NCBI GenBank assembly: GCA_902762655.1
Contig: CACWOZ010000018.1
Location: forward strand, 1 to 56,181
Direction: 5' to 3'
DNA length: 56,181 nt
Source of the DNA: an uncultured Bacteroidia bacterium
Lineage (GTDB): Bacteria; Bacteroidota; Bacteroidia; Bacteroidales; UBA932
How positions within the stretch are numbered: the first letter of the stretch is position 1; each line of letters begins with the position of its first letter. A model generated the notes under the pieces. That model saw nothing but the letters and a program-made list of their open reading frames with translations, was not told where the DNA came from and did not search any database. Below, piece after piece: positions 9,122 to 17,176 of this stretch. Position numbers and translations under genes: made by a program.

Positions 9122-9760
9122 CTATTCGTTTGCTAAAGGTTTGTCGCTCATGCCGATCACTCGCTTGATAGCCTGCAGGTAGTTGATGTTCTCAACACCC
9201 TCGAGACCCACGTCGGCGATGGTCTTCTTGATATCTTCGATTTCGGTGGATTCAGAGTTGATGGTAACCACCTTCGCACCGTTGATGAGCACGTTGCCCA
9301 CCTCGCAGATAGTGTTGTTCACCATGTAGCCGAAGCGCTGCTTGTGCACTCGAACGGCTGCGAGGTCCGGGCAGGCCTTCACCATCGCAATGAATTCCTC
9401 GTAGGTGTAGGTGTCCTTCGTAAGGGCGGGCATCTCTACCATGAAGGCAGGGAATACTTCCTTTTCGAGGACCTCGCGGGAGATAGGGAATTCGCCCTTC
9501 ATGAGGGGGTTCCACTGCTCAAGGCCGTCTACTGTCTGCACATAGGTCTTGATATCCATCTTTCCGTCGCGGATCTTGGTATTGTTGATGTCGTTCTTGG
9601 CCGAGATGATGTAGATCTCGTCGCTGCTGCGTTCCCATACTTTCTCCGGCACGGGGACGGAGAGGCGTGCCATTCTCTTGTGCTGTTCGCAGAAGCACTG
9701 ACCGAAACTGCGGAATTCGAAGCGAGGCTTGCTCTGCTCGCCGATTTTAAGTTCTGCCAT
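9122..9760 (-). CDS. divergent CYTH-like protein
   Basis: 212 residues that I do not recognise as a named family. The layout resembles a degenerate CYTH barrel: EFRSFGQ near the start, then NNTKIRDGKMDIKTYVQT, a GLEQWNPL turn and VRVHKQRFGYMV. It continues with an acidic strand (VVTINSESTEIEDIKKTI) and a closing ENINYLQAIKRVIG. This matches the order KIR, W, KxRY, ExE, NY seen in CYTH proteins, but the N-terminal ExExK is absent. It sits directly before the canonical CYTH gene (3-nt gap), suggesting a paired or hetero-oligomeric partner. A structure prediction would settle the fold. Confidence 0.55.
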   Translation of the reverse strand: MAELKIGEQSKPRFEFRSFGQCFCEQHKRMARLSVPVPEKVWERSSDEIYIISAKNDINNTKIRDGKMDIKTYVQTVDGLEQWNPLMKGEFPISREVLEKEVFPAFMVEMPALTKDTYTYEEFIAMVKACPDLAAVRVHKQRFGYMVNNTICEVGNVLINGAKVVTINSESTEIEDIKKTIADVGLEGVENINYLQAIKRVIGMSDKPLANE

Positions 9761-9773
9761 AATTATCAGAGGT

Positions 9774-11006
9774 TTAAGGTTTTACTGTTCCTGTGTTGTT
9801 GGATGTTCCGATTGTTCCTTCGGAGAAGAGTATCCACTCGTCGGCCCCGTCGGTCTTGCGGCCGAGGGTCTCGGTGTCTGCAACAGTCTTGAATCCTTCG
9901 ACGGACGCGCTGTTGTCGATCATATCCACGAGGGTGGCGTCGGATACTTCGGCGCTGCTGTACATACAGAGTTTGAATCCCTTGGTGCCGCTCAGTCCGA
10001 ATGAAGGTCCTGCGCTGATGTCGGGGTTCTTGGCGGTGAATACCAGGAATCCCTTCGAAGGGATATTGCCCTTGCCCTCAGGTACAACCCAAGCGTCGCC
10101 GTCATCCTTTGTGAATGCATATCCGGCGATATCTACAGCCTTGTTCGTACCGTTGTAAATCTCGAACTGCTTAAGTCCGCAGGAGACTTCGTTGATCACG
10201 ATCTTGCCATTGTCCACAGGCTCCGCTCCATTGGAGAAGCCGATTGTTCCTCCTTCGACAAGAACCCATTCGGCAGCGCCGTCGGTCTTGCGGGAAAGGG
10301 TCCATCCATCTTCCACAGTCTTGAATCCGTCGACGGTGGCGCTGTTGTCGATCATATCGACGAGGTTTGCTTCAGAGACTTCTTCACTCTTGTACATGCA
10401 GAGTTTGAATCCCTTTGTGCCGCTGATGCCGAAAGAAGGACCTTCGTTAGCGTCGGGATTCTTGGCGGTGAACACCAGGAAACCCTTTGCGGGGATGTTC
10501 CCCTTGCCGGCAGGGACGGTCCAGTTGCCTCCATCGTCCTTGGTGAAGGTGTAGCCTGCGATATCAACGGCCTTGTCGGAAGCGTTGTAGATTTCAAACT
10601 TCTTGTTGCCGCAGTCGACTTCGTTGATAAAAAGTGTCTGAGGCTCCGGGGGAGCTGCAGAGAAGGTAATGCTTGCAACGGCAGAAGACGTGGTGCCTCC
10701 GGCCGTGGTGGCCTCTACGTGGTATTTAACTTCGGTTCCATCAGGCTGGGAAGGAATGACACCGGTATATGTGCCGGAGTTCCCGGTCATTTTTACGGTC
10801 TGTTCAGCCGCTCCGCCTGCTGAGTAGAGAAGGTTTACTGCGGCAATATCCACGAGTGCGGAAACATTGGCGGTCACCGTTACGTCACTGCCGACGATTG
10901 CATCGGTTGCCTTGACGCCGGAAATGGAGGCCATGGGGAAGGTTTCATCCTTTATACAGGAAACCAGGGCAAGGCCGGCCAGAACTGCAAATAATATCTT
11001 TTTCAT
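9774..11006 (-). CDS. lipoprotein with two tandem lamin-tail domains
   Basis: A 410-residue surface lipoprotein: signal peptide with lipobox LVSC (Cys17), an immunoglobulin-like N-terminal domain (about 24-118), then two lamin-tail (LTD) repeats at about 123-262 and 269-405. Each repeat starts INEVxCG and contains FEIYN, AVDIAGY, KGNIPxKGFLVFTAKNP, SGTKGFKLCMY, LVDMIDNSA and RKTDGAxEW. The two repeats look about 70-75 percent identical by eye, suggesting duplication. LTDs occur in secreted nucleases and phosphoesterases and probably bind. It lies 14 nt after the porin gene. Confidence 0.85.
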   Translation of the reverse strand: MKKILFAVLAGLALVSCIKDETFPMASISGVKATDAIVGSDVTVTANVSALVDIAAVNLLYSAGGAAEQTVKMTGNSGTYTGVIPSQPDGTEVKYHVEATTAGGTTSSAVASITFSAAPPEPQTLFINEVDCGNKKFEIYNASDKAVDIAGYTFTKDDGGNWTVPAGKGNIPAKGFLVFTAKNPDANEGPSFGISGTKGFKLCMYKSEEVSEANLVDMIDNSATVDGFKTVEDGWTLSRKTDGAAEWVLVEGGTIGFSNGAEPVDNGKIVINEVSCGLKQFEIYNGTNKAVDIAGYAFTKDDGDAWVVPEGKGNIPSKGFLVFTAKNPDISAGPSFGLSGTKGFKLCMYSSAEVSDATLVDMIDNSASVEGFKTVADTETLGRKTDGADEWILFSEGTIGTSNNTGTVKP

Positions 11007-11020
11007 GATTCAGTCCAATT

Positions 11021-12388
11021 TTAGAAGTCAATTTCGAAACGAACACATACCATATGATAATCGACACCGGCCTTTCCGCTGGCTGCGACCACCTTGCTGT
11101 AATCTTTGGTAGGTTTGCCTGCTGAGTCGAGACCGATGTTGAGTTTGTTTTTGCCGTTTGCGTAGCGGTCATTGTTGTTGTACTGGTAGTTAACCACTAA
11201 TTTGACATTGTTGTTAACATGCCAGTTGAGCCCCAGGGTATAAGCCTCGGCAGCGCCGCCGTAAACATTGCCATCATTCAGGTCTACGTTCTCATAACGG
11301 GCGCAGAGTTCGAGGTCTCCCCACTTCTGTCCACGCTCGACCTTGGTGTACTTGCCACCCTTGGAATCGTACTGCTGCTTGCCTCCGAAAAGCAGGTATC
11401 CGGCCTGCACGTACCATCCACCGAAATTCTTGGTGGCGGGGTCGGCAGCATCACTCTTGAAATGAACATTGTCCCCAACATAGGCGGCTTCATAGCGGAG
11501 TCCGTTCCAGTGGCCTGCAAGTTCTACGGTCCAGAGGTTGTTGTGGTCGAATCCGGGGAGATTGTTGGTGTCTACATACTTCTTGCGGTTGATGCTCGTG
11601 GAGTTGCGGCAACTTGCGCGATAGGTGCCCCATTCGCCGGTAGCGAGATCGGTTGTTGTGGTGCGATATGAATAAGCAGCGCCGATATGCAGGCTGGCAT
11701 TATCCATCTTGTAGAGAGGGCGGAAGACAACCTTGGAGGTCAGGGAGTATCCTGAGTTACGGCCGAAATCTTTATTGTTGTCGGCCACATTGGTCCATTC
11801 TTCCTGGCCTGCAATTACTTGTGAGAATGCACCTGCGGAAACCCACAGCCAGTCCTTTGCATACTTGGCATTGAAGCCGAGGTGACGCGAGGGGGTAAGG
11901 GCGGAGCATACCATAGGGCGCTCGATGAATTGAAGGTAGCGCGAAGTGGTGTTGCGCTGGATGGAGAAGTTCTCCTTGAAGTTACCTACCTGCAGGTCGA
12001 GGTTGGGAACGCCGGTGTAGCGGACGATGGCGTCCTTGAGTTCGGCGAGACCGTTTGCAAGATCCATATCGAACTCTCCGTACCAGTCCCTGTTTATCTG
12101 GCCCTTCACTGCGAAACGCGCGCGGCGGATCTGGGTGCCGTTTCCGATTGCGTCGGCATAGTCAGGGGCGCCGAAGAAAACCGCGGCATCAGCTTGGGCG
12201 CGGATATCGAACCAGAGTTTGTACCCGCTCTTGGGAGATTCCATTACCAGGATGCCGTCCTGCGCCTCTACGTCGAGGACGTCGGATTCGACAGCCACGC
12301 CGTACTGATTGTACTTGACTGCTTTCTGCGCATTGGCTGCCGTTACTGCCAGCAGTGCGAGCGCGATTGTAAACAGAATGTTACGCAT
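11021..12388 (-). CDS. OprO/OprP-like phosphate-selective porin
   Basis: A 455-residue outer-membrane barrel with a signal peptide ending AANAQ. It has the OprO/P family plan: GYKLWFDIRAQADAAVFFG strand, IRRARFAVKGQINRDWYGEFD, RYTGVPNLDLQVGNFKENF, then ERPMVCSALTPSRHLGF, and a terminal aromatic strand CVRFEIDF. Members pass phosphate or pyrophosphate. It starts 21 nt after the stop of the PiT-like/HTH gene, with no TAnnTTTG box in the gap, so co-transcription with that putative phosphate regulator is likely. Confidence 0.85.
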   Translation of the reverse strand: MRNILFTIALALLAVTAANAQKAVKYNQYGVAVESDVLDVEAQDGILVMESPKSGYKLWFDIRAQADAAVFFGAPDYADAIGNGTQIRRARFAVKGQINRDWYGEFDMDLANGLAELKDAIVRYTGVPNLDLQVGNFKENFSIQRNTTSRYLQFIERPMVCSALTPSRHLGFNAKYAKDWLWVSAGAFSQVIAGQEEWTNVADNNKDFGRNSGYSLTSKVVFRPLYKMDNASLHIGAAYSYRTTTTDLATGEWGTYRASCRNSTSINRKKYVDTNNLPGFDHNNLWTVELAGHWNGLRYEAAYVGDNVHFKSDAADPATKNFGGWYVQAGYLLFGGKQQYDSKGGKYTKVERGQKWGDLELCARYENVDLNDGNVYGGAAEAYTLGLNWHVNNNVKLVVNYQYNNNDRYANGKNKLNIGLDSAGKPTKDYSKVVAASGKAGVDYHMVCVRFEIDF

Positions 12389-12409
12389 AGTTGATAATTA
12401 AATGGTTAG

Positions 12410-14008
12410 TTAAATAGTTTTAATGAATTGTATCAGATTTTCGCTCCTCGTAAGGCCAAGTTTGGACCTAAGCCTGGAGCGGTTTATTTCTACACTCTTC
12501 GGGGTTATGTTCATCAGCGACGCGATGTATTTGCTGCTGAAACCCTGCCTCAGCAGGTTGGTAAGTTTGCGCTCGCCATCCGTAAGGCCCGGAAAACGTT
12601 CGGCAAGCCTCATGTTGAAGTCTTTATTCAGCACTTCGCTGCGCGCATAGAAGTCGTTCATTTCCCTCGTAAAATACATACGCTCGCGCAGAGTGTTCAG
12701 CAGGGCGTCCGTCGCGGCGTTCTTCTCACCTCCGTTTTCCATCGTCCTTATCTCCCTCAAATCTTCGTATACCTTTTCCATGAACTCTTTCTGCTCGCTT
12801 ACACCCACTGCAAAGTCCACCAGTTCCTTGCGTTTGATATCCAACTTGTTAAGCAGGTCCCTTTCCGTCATTTCCGCCTTCACTTCCAGAGCGGAGAGCG
12901 ATTTCTGCGTGCTATAGATCTGCTGTTCGCGATTGGCTACAATCTGCCTGTGCATCGTACGGCGGTTCTGCCAGCGCGAGTATATCATCATGGCCGCAGC
13001 CATCAGGGCCATGCCGAGCACGATGAGTGTCCCTGCGCTGCCGCCGTCCATAATCTTGCCGAGGCAGTAGGCGAACATCAGCGCCAGCACGGGAGAAAGC
13101 AGCATGGCGATCCCTCCCTTGAGCACTTCTGCACCATCCACAAGAGCCCTCTGGCGCACGATGCTGATGCCCAGAAGGGCTGCCAGATACAGGGAGCCTG
13201 CCGGCAGCGGAGTGGCGGTAAGGCCCAGCAAGCCCGGCAGCGGACAGCTGAAGAGGATGAAGGTCGCCGCCATCGCCAGCAACAGGCTGAGGATAGATTG
13301 GGTGTTAGTGTCAAGTTCGTTGTCAGCGAGATTCCACTTCGCCTGCGTGACGTGTTTGTGGGCGAATAGCCAGATCGGTATCGCGCAGGCGGGCGCGGTG
13401 ATGGCTGCGAATACCGCCCCTTCGGAGAGGGGTATCCATGTAAAAATCAGCGAGTTGTTGATTGCGAAAGATGCGATCAGGAGCAAGCCGGAAAAGGCAG
13501 CAAGCGGCATCATCCGGGCCTCTTGTACCGCCAGATGGACTTTCTTCCCGCGCTGTCCAAATGCAAACAACAGGTAGATGACCGCCGCGAGGCAGGCGCA
13601 GATGGCGGGTGCCACCAGCCAGGACAAGGCAAAAGAAATACCTGTATGCGGATTTAAACCCGTGCCGGAAGCAAGTCCGGTTCCCACGATAGCCGCCACA
13701 AATGCAAAAGGCACAGCCGGATAGTGGCTGAATCTGCCGACTATCAGGGCGGCGGATACGGTCGCAATCCCGATGGGGAGTATGTTTCCCGGCTCGGGCA
13801 GCACGTTTGCCACGGGTAACAGGACTGTGGGGAGAAAGCAGGGGACGACGAGGCCTGCAAGGAGGATAATGGGGGTGAGAATCCGCACACAAGTCCTCTC
13901 TCCGGCGCCGGATGCCAGCACGCTTCCGCCGATGACGGGGAGATCGTGGGTGACCAGCAGAATGCCGGCAAGCAAAGAGGAGATGATTATGTACAGGATT
14001 CCTTCCAT
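12410..14008 (-). CDS. PiT-like transmembrane domain fused to LuxR-type HTH regulator
   Basis: A 532-residue chimera. Residues 1 to about 345 form ten or so membrane helices whose order fits the PiT/PHO4 phosphate permease fold: HDLPVIGGSVLASG where PiT has the ND...AN motif, a TPIILLAG helix, and PAVPFAFVAAIVGTGLASG where PiT has PvSTTHalvGaivGxGL. The catalytic Asn and STTH residues are changed. Residues 350-440 are a charged coiled coil, and 470-530 a LuxR/GerE helix-turn-helix (LTDGERKLTNLL, SSKYIASLMNITPKSVEINR). It directly abuts a DUF47 gene, the usual PiT partner, and is followed by a phosphate porin. Inference: a membrane-bound phosphate-sensing transcription factor. Confidence 0.7.
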   Translation of the reverse strand: MEGILYIIISSLLAGILLVTHDLPVIGGSVLASGAGERTCVRILTPIILLAGLVVPCFLPTVLLPVANVLPEPGNILPIGIATVSAALIVGRFSHYPAVPFAFVAAIVGTGLASGTGLNPHTGISFALSWLVAPAICACLAAVIYLLFAFGQRGKKVHLAVQEARMMPLAAFSGLLLIASFAINNSLIFTWIPLSEGAVFAAITAPACAIPIWLFAHKHVTQAKWNLADNELDTNTQSILSLLLAMAATFILFSCPLPGLLGLTATPLPAGSLYLAALLGISIVRQRALVDGAEVLKGGIAMLLSPVLALMFAYCLGKIMDGGSAGTLIVLGMALMAAAMMIYSRWQNRRTMHRQIVANREQQIYSTQKSLSALEVKAEMTERDLLNKLDIKRKELVDFAVGVSEQKEFMEKVYEDLREIRTMENGGEKNAATDALLNTLRERMYFTREMNDFYARSEVLNKDFNMRLAERFPGLTDGERKLTNLLRQGFSSKYIASLMNITPKSVEINRSRLRSKLGLTRSENLIQFIKTI

Positions 14009-14671
14009 CTACAGGGATCGTTTGATGGCCATGACAGACAACTGCTCAGCAACCTTTACTGCAGCCTTCGCCAGATCTTCTATATGGAGGGCGAAGTAGC
14101 GGAGGTGGAACTTTTCGCTGAGTTTCAGATTGTCCATCTGATGAAAGACCGTCCTCTTGATCGACTGGCTCAGCTTGACAGCCTCTTTCTCATAGAAGTA
14201 TACCTGCGCCGTGGTGGCTGCAACCGAGTGTGGTTCGGTGAAATAGGCTTTGGTTCCGGGGATTGAGCTCTCTACCGCGAGAGATGCAAGTTCGCTGAGT
14301 TTCAGGAACTCCCTCTTGAGTTCGGCGGGGATGTTCGGGGCCTCGATCTCGAACTGCACTAGGTCTACGCTGATGATGGAGATGATGTGGTCGAAGCGTT
14401 CAAGCAGGCGCATGATATCGCCGCGGGAGCGCATCAGGTATCCTCTGGAGTATAGTGTGCCTTCAATTTCCCGGATGCGCGTTCCGGCATCGGTTTCCAG
14501 CGCTGCGATTCTGGCAAGATTTTCCGTAAACCCGGTTTCGTTGCCATATAGATAATCCTTTACGCCGTCCTTGAATACCAGCAGAGCCCCGTCGATGGTG
14601 GCAAGCAGCGCATCGATGCTCTCTACCAGGCGGGCAGCCTTTTTCCTTGAGAATATATCGGAGAATCCCAT
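14009..14671 (-). CDS. DUF47/PhoU-like phosphate regulatory protein
   Basis: A 220-residue all-helical protein of the DUF47 (TIGR00153) family, starting MGFSDIFSRKKAARLVE. It shows the PhoU-like three-helix pattern, with DIMRLLERFDHIISIIS in the middle and SIKRTVFHQMDNLKLSEKF towards the end. DUF47 proteins are normally encoded beside PiT transporters and modulate them. Here the partner begins at the next base (0-nt spacing) and is the PiT-like/HTH fusion. As first gene of the run it should lie behind the promoter; the best box in the 75-nt leader is an imperfect TCTATTTG at 14712-14719 (minus strand). Confidence 0.85.
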   Translation of the reverse strand: MGFSDIFSRKKAARLVESIDALLATIDGALLVFKDGVKDYLYGNETGFTENLARIAALETDAGTRIREIEGTLYSRGYLMRSRGDIMRLLERFDHIISIISVDLVQFEIEAPNIPAELKREFLKLSELASLAVESSIPGTKAYFTEPHSVAATTAQVYFYEKEAVKLSQSIKRTVFHQMDNLKLSEKFHLRYFALHIEDLAKAAVKVAEQLSVMAIKRSL

Positions 14672-14746
14672 ATTCGGTCTCGTTTACGTGTTATTAGTCG
14701 TAAATATAAGCCAAATAGAGTTATTTTCAAAACAATGTAGAGATGC

Positions 14747-14774
14747 AAAAAGGCCTGCAACCGCACTGCAGGCC
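14747..14774 (-). terminator. intrinsic terminator of ychF
   Basis: Perfect 8-bp stem GGCCTGCA (14752-14759) with TGCAGGCC (14767-14774) and a 7-nt loop. Read on the minus strand it is followed by five T residues (14751-14747). It lies 45 nt after the ychF stop and insulates ychF from the downstream DUF47 cluster. Confidence 0.8.
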
Positions 14775-14818
14775 CTTCTATAGAGGTTGGTGTAGAGTTA
14801 TTGTAGAGATTTAAATTG

Positions 14819-15922
14819 CTATACATTAAACAGGAAATGCATGATGTCGCCGTCCTGCACGACATATTCCTTGCCTTCGATGCCCATTTTGCCGGCGGCG
14901 CGGCAGGCAGATTCTGATTTCAGGGCCACGAAGTCGTCGTACTTGATAACCTCGGCGCGGATAAAGCCCTTTTCGAAATCTGTGTGGATTACGCCCGCAG
15001 CCTTGGGGGCCTTGTCGCCTTTATGGATGGTCCAGGCCCGGCATTCATCGGCGCCTGCGGTAAAGAAGGTTTGCAGCCCGAGCAGGCGATAGGCCCCCTG
15101 GATCAGGCGGACTACGCCGGACTCTTCCAGCCCGAGCTCGTCGAGGAACATCTTTCGGTCTTCAAAGTCCTCAATCTCAGCAATTTCCGATTCGGTCTTT
15201 GCGGCAATCACCAGAATCTCGGCATTCTCCTCCTTGACTGCCTCGCGTACGGCATCCACATACTTGTTGCCGTTCGCGGCGGATGCGTCGTCAACGTTGC
15301 AGACATACATCACCGGCTTGTTGGTGAGCAGGAAAAGGTCGCGGGCGATTGCGGCTTCTTCTTCATTCTGAGGGGCTACGCTGCGGCATGATTTGCCGTT
15401 TTGGAGAGCCTCCCGGTAGCGGTACAACAGCTCGCAGAGTTTCTTCGCCTCCTTGTCCCCGCCCGTCTTGGCGGCCTTCTCCGCCTTGGCCAGACGGTTC
15501 TCCACGGTCTCAAGGTCCTTTATCTGGAGTTCCAGGTCCACCACTTCCTTGTCGCGTACCGGATCCACGCTGCCATCCACATGCACTATGTTGCCGTCGT
15601 CGAAGCAGCGCAGCACATGCAGGATTGCGTCGCATTCGCGGATGTTCGCAAGGAACTGGTTGCCAAGGCCTTCCCCGCGGCTGGCGCCCTTCACCAGGCC
15701 TGCGATGTCAACGATATCGACCGTTGCCGGGATGGTACGTTGAGGATGGCATATCTCCGTGAGCACATCCAGCCTGCGGTCGGGTACGTTGGTGGAGCCG
15801 AGGTTGGGTTCGATCGTGCAGAATGGGAAGTTCGCGCTTTGTGCCTTACCGGAACTCACGCAGTTGAAGAGAGTAGATTTGCCCACGTTAGGCAGTCCTA
15901 CTATGCCGCATTTAAGACTCAT
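14819..15922 (-). CDS. ychF: redox-regulated ATPase/GTPase YchF (OLA1 family)
   Basis: 367 residues, the usual length for this translation-associated P-loop NTPase. Walker A is GLPNVGKST (8-16), the switch region holds [20 protein letters not shown], and a coiled-coil A-domain lies between the G motifs. The C-terminal TGS domain ends [19 protein letters not shown]. It is transcribed alone, from the TACCTTTG box at 15947-15954 to the hairpin at 14747-14774. Confidence 0.96.
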   Translation of the reverse strand: MSLKCGIVGLPNVGKSTLFNCVSSGKAQSANFPFCTIEPNLGSTNVPDRRLDVLTEICHPQRTIPATVDIVDIAGLVKGASRGEGLGNQFLANIRECDAILHVLRCFDDGNIVHVDGSVDPVRDKEVVDLELQIKDLETVENRLAKAEKAAKTGGDKEAKKLCELLYRYREALQNGKSCRSVAPQNEEEAAIARDLFLLTNKPVMYVCNVDDASAANGNKYVDAVREAVKEENAEILVIAAKTESEIAEIEDFEDRKMFLDELGLEESGVVRLIQGAYRLLGLQTFFTAGADECRAWTIHKGDKAPKAAGVIHTDFEKGFIRAEVIKYDDFVALKSESACRAAGKMGIEGKEYVVQDGDIMHFLFNV

Positions 15923-15946
15923 TTCCTAAAATTTTGATTCAAAATC

Positions 15947-15954
15947 CAAAGGTA
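15947..15954 (-). promoter_or_regulatory. -7 promoter box for ychF
   Basis: TACCTTTG on the minus strand (CAAAGGTA on the plus), a perfect TAnnTTTG, ends 24 nt before the ychF ATG. Confidence 0.65.
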
Positions 15955-16043
15955 CTCAATTTATTCGATACGGAAACTTAAAAAAACGTACTTTATGGTT
16001 CGAAATTTTAAGTTTCAGGGGGTTCGAAGTGCTGTCCTTTTTA

Positions 16044-16051
16044 TATGTTTG
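16044..16051 (+). promoter_or_regulatory. -7 promoter box overlapping the first ATG of the EEP gene
   Basis: TATGTTTG fits TAnnTTTG and contains the ATG at 16045. If it is used, the first ATG would not be transcribed and translation would start at ATG 16063 or 16075. Confidence 0.4.
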
Positions 16052-17073
16052 CGTTCGTGTTTATGTTTATATCAATGTTGTTCCTTTTTCCCGGTCTCCC
16101 TGTCGTAGATGACGGGGAACCGGGATTTCTGCTGATGTTCTGGAACGTGGAGAACTTCTTCACGGGCAGGACGCATTTCGGCGACAAGTGCAATGGCATC
16201 GCGAAAACGGTTTTCCTGGCCGCCGACGAATACGGCGCCATGCCTGATATAATAGGTCTTGCGGAAGTCGAAAACGGGGAGGCGGTCCGCAAACTGGTTA
16301 ACTGGACAGGACTCCGGAAGCAGAATTACGGCATCATCCATTTCGACTCTCCCGACCACCGAGGAATCGACTGTGCGCTCCTCTACCGCCGCTCCCGCTT
16401 CCGGCTTGCCTTCTCCAAACCCTGCCATCTCTACGACACCCTCGGCCGCATCCTCCCCACGCGGGATATCCTGCTGGTGGTCTTGGTGCCGCTGGAAGGT
16501 ATTCCCCCTGAGGGACGTAACACCCGCGGTTCGATAGCGGGGGGACCGTCCCGGAGGGATGGTGGGGTGAGTCCGAAGGACGAACTCCCGAAGGGGGAAT
16601 ACCTTCCAGCGGCACCGGTGGCGATCCTGGTCAACCACCATCCATCCAAAGTCGGAAAGGGCTCGGAAGGGCGACGGAAGATAGCGATGGACAGGCTGCT
16701 GTTTCTGCGCGACTCCCTCCTCGCCGAAGGCGTCTGCAGGATCGTGGCAGTCGGCGACTTCAACGAAGAGGTAGTCCCTGCAGCCGGAGTACAACCCCAA
16801 TATCCGAAAGGAGCCGGCACCATCAAATTCCAGGGGAAATGGGAGAAAATCGACGGCTGCCCCGTGCTGGAAGGCCTCAAGGCGCGCGAGCACATATTCG
16901 CACCGCCCCATCTCTCCACCCGCGACAGCCGCTTTGCCGGCAGGAAACCCCTCCGCACCTTCTCCGGCCCCCGCTATCTTGGCGGCGTTTCCGACCACTA
17001 CCCGATTATACTGGAACTGGAGTTTGTTCCGGAAAATGCCTGTAAACGGGAACAAAGTTCAGAAATAGAGTAG
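16045..17073 (+). CDS. endonuclease/exonuclease/phosphatase family protein
   Basis: 342 residues with the EEP (DNase I-like) motifs in order: FWNVENFF, GLAEVEN, HRGIDCALLY, VNHHPSK, VAVGDFNEE and GVSDHYPIILE. An N-terminal hydrophobic stretch suggests export. The frame contains a foreign-looking insert at residues 147-191 (Pro, Gly, Arg and Lys rich) that is exactly the palindromic element at 16485-16616; the catalytic motifs lie either side of it. The first ATG overlaps a -7 box, so ATG 16063 may be the real start. The last 17 codons lie in a 51-bp duplicated palindromic unit. Substrate unknown. Confidence 0.85.
   Translation: MFAFVFMFISMLFLFPGLPVVDDGEPGFLLMFWNVENFFTGRTHFGDKCNGIAKTVFLAADEYGAMPDIIGLAEVENGEAVRKLVNWTGLRKQNYGIIHFDSPDHRGIDCALLYRRSRFRLAFSKPCHLYDTLGRILPTRDILLVVLVPLEGIPPEGRNTRGSIAGGPSRRDGGVSPKDELPKGEYLPAAPVAILVNHHPSKVGKGSEGRRKIAMDRLLFLRDSLLAEGVCRIVAVGDFNEEVVPAAGVQPQYPKGAGTIKFQGKWEKIDGCPVLEGLKAREHIFAPPHLSTRDSRFAGRKPLRTFSGPRYLGGVSDHYPIILELEFVPENACKREQSSEIE
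16485..16616 (+). repeat. 132-bp palindromic element inserted in frame
   Basis: Perfect 25-bp inverted arms: GGTGCCGCTGGAAGGTATTC plus CCCCT at 16485-16509, and its reverse complement at 16592-16616. The 82-bp interior has small hairpins (CCGCGG...GCGG, GGGACCGTCCC, GTCCGAAGGAC). The element is 44 codons long, keeps the EEP frame open, and replaces a variable loop between conserved motifs. It resembles in behaviour the palindromic elements that insert into Rickettsia genes. Confidence 0.8.
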
Positions 17074-17110
17074 TTTGTTCCGAAAAACCGCCAAAAACGG
17101 GAACAAACTT
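17021..17110 (+). repeat. two tandem 51-bp palindromic units
   Basis: AGTTTGTTCC at 17021-17030 pairs imperfectly with GGGAACAAAGTT at 17048-17059. The same arrangement recurs at 17072-17081 and 17099-17110, where the 10-bp arms are perfect. Period is 51 bp. The first unit forms the 3' end of the EEP coding region and the second lies in the gap before galK. They may act as a terminator or a repeat-protein binding site. Confidence 0.65.
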
Positions 17111-17132
17111 CGCACTATTCCGCGAAAAGTGC

Positions 17133-17140
17133 TAAATTTG
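17133..17140 (+). promoter_or_regulatory. -7 promoter box for galK
   Basis: TAAATTTG, a perfect TAnnTTTG, lies 36 nt before the galK ATG in the intergenic gap. Confidence 0.6.
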
Positions 17141-17176
17141 AAGATGCAAACCCGTAAAAACTAAAACAACCATAAA

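Noticed and set aside
11021-12388. Porin as a separately promoted gene
   Set aside because: The 21-nt gap upstream has no TAnnTTTG on the minus strand, so a separate promoter is not supported by sequence.
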